A stretch of 64,000 nt of DNA from Streptomyces katrae (GTDB taxonomy: Bacteria; Actinomycetota; Actinomycetes; Streptomycetales; Streptomycetaceae): contig NZ_CP020043.1 in assembly GCF_002028425.1 (NCBI RefSeq), forward strand, positions 248,001 through 312,000, read 5' to 3'. Below, one piece after another: positions 60,047 to 64,000 of the stretch. The notes beneath the pieces are model-generated. The model made no database searches, was not told the origin of the DNA, and saw nothing but the letters and a program-made list of their open reading frames with translations. Numbering within the stretch: the first letter of the stretch is position 1; each line of letters begins with the position of its first letter. The position numbers and the translations under genes were made by a program.

Positions 60047-60961
60047 CTATGTCAGATCCCGGTCAACCTTCTTCATTTCCCGGTCAGTTGTGGCCGAGAC
60101 CCGCTCCGTCCCCGGCTCCCGGGCGAGTAGGCACTCCTCCAGGAAGGCCATGACCCGCAGGTGGTAGGAGCGGGAGGCCCAGCCCAGACTGGTGTTGTGT
60201 CCAGCATGGGGCTGGATGACCAGTTCTGTGGAGGCCCCGGTCAGCGGACTCAGCAGTTCCTCCAGCGCCGCGCCGTCATACCTCCACCACAGCTCCTGTT
60301 CGGCGAAGGTGAAGCGCACCGGGGCCCGTACGCCGGCGGCCACGGCGGGGTACATGTGCGGCCACAGCGGGGTCTCGCGGGCCTCCTCGGCGGGAACCGG
60401 GCACACCAGGCCGGTGCAGGCCCGGAAGGCCTCCGGCGGGTAGAAGCGCAGCGCGCCCCAGTGCCGGCGCCACTGGCCGGGGAAGTCCGTCCCGGGCAAC
60501 TGCCCTGGCTCCACGGCGAAATGGCGCCCGACACCGCACAGGTCCACGCCCAGCGGCGCGGTCCGGCCCCGGGCGGCGGCCGCCGCGGACAGCGCGAGGC
60601 GGCCGCCATTGGAGTGCGCCACGAGGAAGAAGCCCGCGCCGGTCTCGTGCCCCCGGGCGTACCCGTCGAGGGCGGCGAGCAGGACGCCGGTCTGCCCGGC
60701 GAGGTCCAGCCCCCGGGGCAGCGGGTCCGCGGAGGCCCCGTAGCCGGGCCGGTCCAGGGCGAGGACGGCGAAGCCCAGCGAGGCGCCGAGCTCCAGCAGG
60801 GAGAAGCCGGGCCGCACCCGGCTGTCGAAGTAGCCCGCCCTCATCCCCGCCCCGTGCAGCGCCACCACCACGGCCCGCGGCACGGGGTCCGCGGGCAGCG
60901 CGAGCAGCCCGGACAGCGGGATCCCGTCCGCGTCGAGGACGACGGGCCGCACGGCGGTCAT
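60047..60961 (-). CDS. alpha/beta hydrolase
   Basis: 304 aa. Oxyanion region LHGAGMRAGYF near residue 36, nucleophile elbow VAHSNGGRLA near 115 and histidine HAGHNTSLG near 265. No signal peptide or membrane segment. It is not a thioesterase of the usual PKS type; an esterase, lactonase or polyketide cyclase-like role is possible. It ends the minus-strand run that begins with the carrier protein and follows the SnoaL-like gene by 7 bp. Confidence 0.85.
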   Translation of the reverse strand: MTAVRPVVLDADGIPLSGLLALPADPVPRAVVVALHGAGMRAGYFDSRVRPGFSLLELGASLGFAVLALDRPGYGASADPLPRGLDLAGQTGVLLAALDGYARGHETGAGFFLVAHSNGGRLALSAAAAARGRTAPLGVDLCGVGRHFAVEPGQLPGTDFPGQWRRHWGALRFYPPEAFRACTGLVCPVPAEEARETPLWPHMYPAVAAGVRAPVRFTFAEQELWWRYDGAALEELLSPLTGASTELVIQPHAGHNTSLGWASRSYHLRVMAFLEECLLAREPGTERVSATTDREMKKVDRDLT

Positions 60962-60968
60962 CCGCCGC

Positions 60969-61466
60969 TCACAGGCGGACGCCCGCGAGCTCGGGCAGCC
61001 GGACGCCGGAGTCCCACACCACGCGGAACGAGACGTGGCTCAGCCGCCAGCCGTCCGCCGTGCGCACGGCACGGGCCTCGGTGTGCCCGCCCACGTCGAA
61101 GTGGGCGGCCGGACCCGCGCCGGCGTGGTGGACGTGGGTGGTCACCTGCTGGGCCCGGACGACGGCCCGGTCTCCGTCGAGGGTGATGGAGTGGTTGGCG
61201 CTCACGTGGTGCGTGCGCGCCCACCGGCCCCGGGCCTCGCGCTGGAGGGCGGCGAAGGCCTCGACGCCCGTGCACACGCCGATCGGGAAGGCGAAGGTGG
61301 CGCCCTCGGTGAACAGCGTGGCGAACCGGGCCTCGTCCGGGCCGGTCCCGTCGAAGGTGTCCAGGGCGGTGACGTAGCGGTCGAACAGCTCCCGCAGCTC
61401 GGCGCGGTCGCGCAGGATCCGTATCTGGTCGCGCAGCTCCGCGATGTCGTCGTAGGTCGGTGGCAT
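60969..61466 (-). CDS. SnoaL-like (NTF2-fold) protein
   Basis: 165 aa from ATG 61466 (AGGAGAG upstream). NTF2-like cone fold of the SnoaL_4 kind: LRDRAELRELFDRYVTALD near residue 20, THHVSANHSITL near 85, and the strand DGWRLSHVSFRVVW near 138. Homologues are cyclases, dehydratases or steroid-isomerase-like enzymes in polyketide pathways. Its substrate is unknown. The 188 bp upstream (61467-61654) hold no gene I can support. Confidence 0.85.
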   Translation of the reverse strand: MPPTYDDIAELRDQIRILRDRAELRELFDRYVTALDTFDGTGPDEARFATLFTEGATFAFPIGVCTGVEAFAALQREARGRWARTHHVSANHSITLDGDRAVVRAQQVTTHVHHAGAGPAAHFDVGGHTEARAVRTADGWRLSHVSFRVVWDSGVRLPELAGVRL

Positions 61467-61654
61467 GGCCCTCTCCTGTGGGCGGACTCACGGGATACCG
61501 CGGTCTGGAGCGTCCGCCCGCGAACTCCTTGACCGGGCCGGCGACGGGGCCGGCCGTCCACGAGGGCCGCGGGGGGCCACGGCCCCGGGTGGTGTCCTGT
61601 CGGACCGGGCCGGATCCGGCCGGGCGCGGGTGGCGCGGCCGGATCGCGGCCGGA

Positions 61655-61894
61655 TCAGGCCGGGCGCGTCCCGGCGGGGTTCTCCCGCCAGGTGCGCGCG
61701 CCGTGGAAGGCCCGGGGCTGCTGTGGGCAGCGCCAGCCCGCCAGGGTGGGCCCGCAGCCGGCCGTGCCGCCGTGCTGGCCCTCGTACGCCGCCGCCCGGG
61801 CCAGGACGACGGCGGTGAGCGCCGCCAGTTCCTCGGCGTCGGGCCGCCCCTTGACCACGTGGATGAGGCGGCCGGCCTCCGGATGCGTGTCCAT
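61655..61894 (-). CDS. accE: acyl-CoA carboxylase epsilon subunit
   Basis: 79 aa with GAGGAG before ATG 61894. The pattern IHVVKGRPDAEELAALTAVV, then RAAAYE and a Trp/Pro-rich tail (GWRCPQQP), is that of the small epsilon subunit of actinobacterial acyl-CoA carboxylases. It would bind a carboxyltransferase beta subunit and raise malonyl- or methylmalonyl-CoA formation. The alpha and beta subunits are not in the window, so it must act with partners elsewhere. Confidence 0.85.
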   Translation of the reverse strand: MDTHPEAGRLIHVVKGRPDAEELAALTAVVLARAAAYEGQHGGTAGCGPTLAGWRCPQQPRAFHGARTWRENPAGTRPA

Positions 61895-61977
61895 GGACTG
61901 CTCCTCGTCTCGTGACCTCCCGCCGGCCTTCGGCGCGGCGGGTCTGACGTGCGTGCGGCGGGGATGGGGCGGGCCGG

Positions 61978-62928
61978 TCAGACCGTGGTGGTGCTCAGCT
62001 CGTCGACGGCCTGCGCCAGCCGCTCCGGCGTGTGCGTGCTGTGGACGCGGGCCCCCGGCAGGATGCGGCGGACCAGACCGCCGAGCACCCGGCCGGGGCC
62101 CACCTCCACGAACCGGTCCGCGCCCGAGGCGGCGAGCGTCTCCACCGCCCCGGTCCAGCGCACCGGGGTGGTGAGCTGGCAGCGCAGGGCGACCACGGCC
62201 TCGGCGGCCGTCGTCACCCACCCGCCGGTGACACCGGAGACCAGGGGTACGGCCGGGTCGCGGAACTCGGTCGCGATCAGCGTCTCGGTGAACTCCGCCT
62301 CGGCCTCGCCGAGCAGGCTGGAGTGGAACGGACCGCCGGTCCGCAGCCATTCCACCCGCGCCCCGGCCGCCCGGGCCTCCTGCGTCACCCGGGCCACCGC
62401 CTCGGCCTGCCCGGACACCACGGTCTGCCGGGGCTCGTTGTCCCCGGCCACCTCCACGACCTGGCCGGTGGCCGCCCGGGTCTCGGCGCACAGGCGCGTC
62501 AGGTCGGGGCGGCTCAGGCCGATGACCGCGGCCGTGGCGCTGCCGACCCGGTCCCCGACGGTCGCCACCAGTTCGCTGCGCAGCCGGACCAGCCACAGCG
62601 CCTCGGTCCACTCCAGGGCGCCCGCGGCCACCAGCGCCGCGTACTCGCCCAGGCTGTGGCCGGCCACCGCGTCCGGCTCCAGGCCCCGGCCGCGCAGCAC
62701 CTCCAGTACGGCCATGCTGGTCAGGAAGGCGGCCGGCTGCGCGACCGTCGGGTCCTCCAGGTCCCGGGGGGACCCGTCGACGCACAGCCGGGACAGCGGG
62801 AAGCCGAGGAGGTCGTCGGCGGTGCGGTAGTAGGTGTCGGCGAGGTCCGGCCGCAGGGCGATCAGCTCCTTGCCCATACCGGCGCATTCGGAGCCCTGGC
62901 CCGGGAAGAGGAAGGCGGTGCGGGTCAT
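61978..62928 (-). CDS. malonyl-CoA:ACP acyltransferase (discrete, FabD-like)
   Basis: 316 aa. FPGQGSECAGMG near residue 8, active serine in AGHSLGEYAALVA near 92, histidine in GGPFHSSLL near 200, arginine in LVRLRSELV near 117. It moves malonyl (or another acyl) units from CoA to a carrier protein. Next to a PPTase and a carrier protein it may serve that carrier. It could also be a trans-acting AT for the type I module with the aberrant AT, which is inference. Confidence 0.94.
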   Translation of the reverse strand: MTRTAFLFPGQGSECAGMGKELIALRPDLADTYYRTADDLLGFPLSRLCVDGSPRDLEDPTVAQPAAFLTSMAVLEVLRGRGLEPDAVAGHSLGEYAALVAAGALEWTEALWLVRLRSELVATVGDRVGSATAAVIGLSRPDLTRLCAETRAATGQVVEVAGDNEPRQTVVSGQAEAVARVTQEARAAGARVEWLRTGGPFHSSLLGEAEAEFTETLIATEFRDPAVPLVSGVTGGWVTTAAEAVVALRCQLTTPVRWTGAVETLAASGADRFVEVGPGRVLGGLVRRILPGARVHSTHTPERLAQAVDELSTTTV

Positions 62929-62951
62929 CCGGTCACGTCCTTACTTGCGGT

Positions 62952-63779
62952 TCAACTGGCGAGGACCGTGTCGTTCGGTCCGGGGGCGGCGGCGCCGCAC
63001 ACGGTGTTGCCTGCGGCCAGCCAGGTGTCGGGCACCCACCTGACGTTGACGACCTTCGGGGGCTGTCCCTTGACCGCCACCGCGGCGGCGTGGGTGGTGT
63101 CCGCGGGAACGCCGACCATGGTCCAGCCCTCGGGGTGCCGGTCCAGTTCGGTGCCCAGGTAGTCCTCGGCGGGCGAGCGGCTCAACCCTGTCCCAAGCCC
63201 CTTGAGAAACGCTTCCTTGCGGGTCCAGATCTGCCCGAAGAGGTGCCGGCGCGTCTCCGCGGACCCGGCCTCGGCTATCTCGATCTGCTCGTCGGGGTGC
63301 AGCGCCTTGGAGCAGATGTCCACCGTCTCGGCGCCGGGGAGTTTCTCCACGTCAACGCCGAGCGGAACCGTTCCGACACCGACCATGGCCACTCCCCCGC
63401 TGTGCGAGAGCGAGTAGTGCAGGGGCGGCGGCGGGGGTGACAGCGCCGGGCGGCCGTGCGCCTCGCCGCAGCCGGGGCAGGGCTCGCGCATGAAGCGGAC
63501 GTCCTGGGGCAGAGTGGCCGTGTAACGTCCGAGCAGCCGGCGCACGGCGACGTGCGCGGCGGCGTAGAGCATGCCGTCCGAGCGGCGGATGAAGGCGTCG
63601 GCGCGCTTGCGCTCCTCCGCGTCGAGTTCGCCGACCGCGAGGGCGTCGGCGTCCGGACCGGTCGGGCGGCGGATCAGCCAGAGGTCGACCCGGTCGGCGG
63701 AGAGGGTGAAGTCGGGCCGGTCCAGGCCCTGGTGGTTCACCACCGGGCGGGCGGCCGGCAGCAGAGCGGTAGTCGTCAT
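62952..63779 (-). CDS. Sfp-type 4'-phosphopantetheinyl transferase
   Basis: 275 aa. Family motifs: HYSLSHSGG near residue 125, GVDVEKLPGAE near 142, WTRKEAFLKGLGTGL near 190. It converts apo carrier proteins to holo form with CoA. Overlaps the carrier-protein gene by ATGA. It is the natural counterpart of the PptH-like hydrolase at 24787-25635, though the two are 37 kb apart here. Confidence 0.95.
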   Translation of the reverse strand: MTTTALLPAARPVVNHQGLDRPDFTLSADRVDLWLIRRPTGPDADALAVGELDAEERKRADAFIRRSDGMLYAAAHVAVRRLLGRYTATLPQDVRFMREPCPGCGEAHGRPALSPPPPPLHYSLSHSGGVAMVGVGTVPLGVDVEKLPGAETVDICSKALHPDEQIEIAEAGSAETRRHLFGQIWTRKEAFLKGLGTGLSRSPAEDYLGTELDRHPEGWTMVGVPADTTHAAAVAVKGQPPKVVNVRWVPDTWLAAGNTVCGAAAPGPNDTVLAS

Positions 63780-64000
63780 GCCGGCACCGCTGCCCCGTGC
63801 AGGTGGGCCTCGGGGCCGAGCTGACCGGCGAGGCAGTCGATGAGCTCCTGGGCGCTGTTGGCGAGCAGCAGCCGCTGGAGGTTGACGTCGACTCCGAGCG
63901 TGGCTTCCATCCGGTACTGGAGTTCGATGCCGGAGATCGAGCCGATGCCGAGGCAGCCCATGGGGCGGCCCGTGGTGTCGACGAGGTGCGGTTCGATGCC
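63776..64000 (-). CDS. carrier protein or carrier domain, C-terminal part (gene runs off the window)
   Basis: At least 74 codons are open to the window end. The phosphopantetheine site reads LGIGSISGIELQYRME: the serine is present but the usual Asp before it is Gly. The rest (LGVDVNLQRLLLANSAQELI) fits helix 3 of an ACP. It may be a free ACP or the end of a multidomain enzyme. It is the only carrier candidate in the window outside the type I PKSs and the NRPS. Confidence 0.8.
   Translation of the reverse strand, partial: GIEPHLVDTTGRPMGCLGIGSISGIELQYRMEATLGVDVNLQRLLLANSAQELIDCLAGQLGPEAHLHGAAVPA

Overview
The window is about 73 % G+C with the strong third-position GC bias, GTG/TTG starts, ATGA/GTGA stop-start overlaps and gene families of a Streptomyces (or close actinomycete) chromosome. 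Almost all of it is secondary metabolism. I see no rRNA, tRNA, CRISPR array or transposase.

Layout. (A) 1-28 kb, plus strand: a modular type I PKS. The first protein is cut by the window start and ends with one full module (KS-AT-DH-KR-ACP). The second protein has two modules (KS-AT-DH-KR-ACP and KS-AT-DH-ER-KR-ACP). The third has a methylmalonyl module with a degenerate DH and KR, then ACP-TE. Translationally coupled behind it is a PptH-like metallophosphoesterase, then a type II thioesterase and a DHA2 exporter. (B) 28.0-28.2 kb: a small DUF5302 gene behind a perfect terminator hairpin. (C) 28.3-49.7 kb: a type II aromatic PKS set. It holds KS-alpha, KS-beta/CLF, an ActIV-like cyclase/thioesterase, an ActIII-like ketoreductase, two di-domain aromatase/cyclases, a second SDR, two acyl-CoA ligases, a stand-alone condensation-domain protein, an ABM monooxygenase, a P450-like protein without heme ligand, a DegT-family protein without its PLP lysine, crotonyl-CoA carboxylase/reductase, SAM synthetase and a small SARP regulator. 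argG with its own ARG boxes sits inside this block. (D) 49.9-59.9 kb, minus strand: an indigoidine synthetase, PRPP synthetase, Old Yellow Enzyme, PsuG/IndA-type C-glycosidase, tautomerase, EamA exporter, uracil phosphoribosyltransferase and a TrpF-like protein lacking the catalytic Cys. This looks like a C-nucleoside (minimycin/showdomycin-type) pathway with an unusual gene complement. (E) 60-64 kb, minus strand: hydrolase, SnoaL-like protein, acyl-CoA carboxylase epsilon subunit, malonyltransferase, Sfp-type PPTase and a carrier protein running off the window.

How it may work together. Pairs of SARP-type half-sites with 11-bp periodicity, roughly TTCGAR-N5-CTCNR, lie in front of the type II thioesterase, ligase 1, ARO/CYC 1, ligase 2, CCR, the DegT-KS-CLF operon, the KR operon, metK and possibly the indigoidine synthetase. 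This suggests that the single SARP controls both PKS types as one hybrid cluster and may also reach the indigoidine operon. CCR, MetK, AccE, MAT and PPTase would supply extender units, SAM, malonyl-ACP and holo-carriers. The ligases, condensation protein and thioesterases could join the reduced type I chain to the aromatic part. These pathway statements are inference; the product cannot be named from sequence alone.
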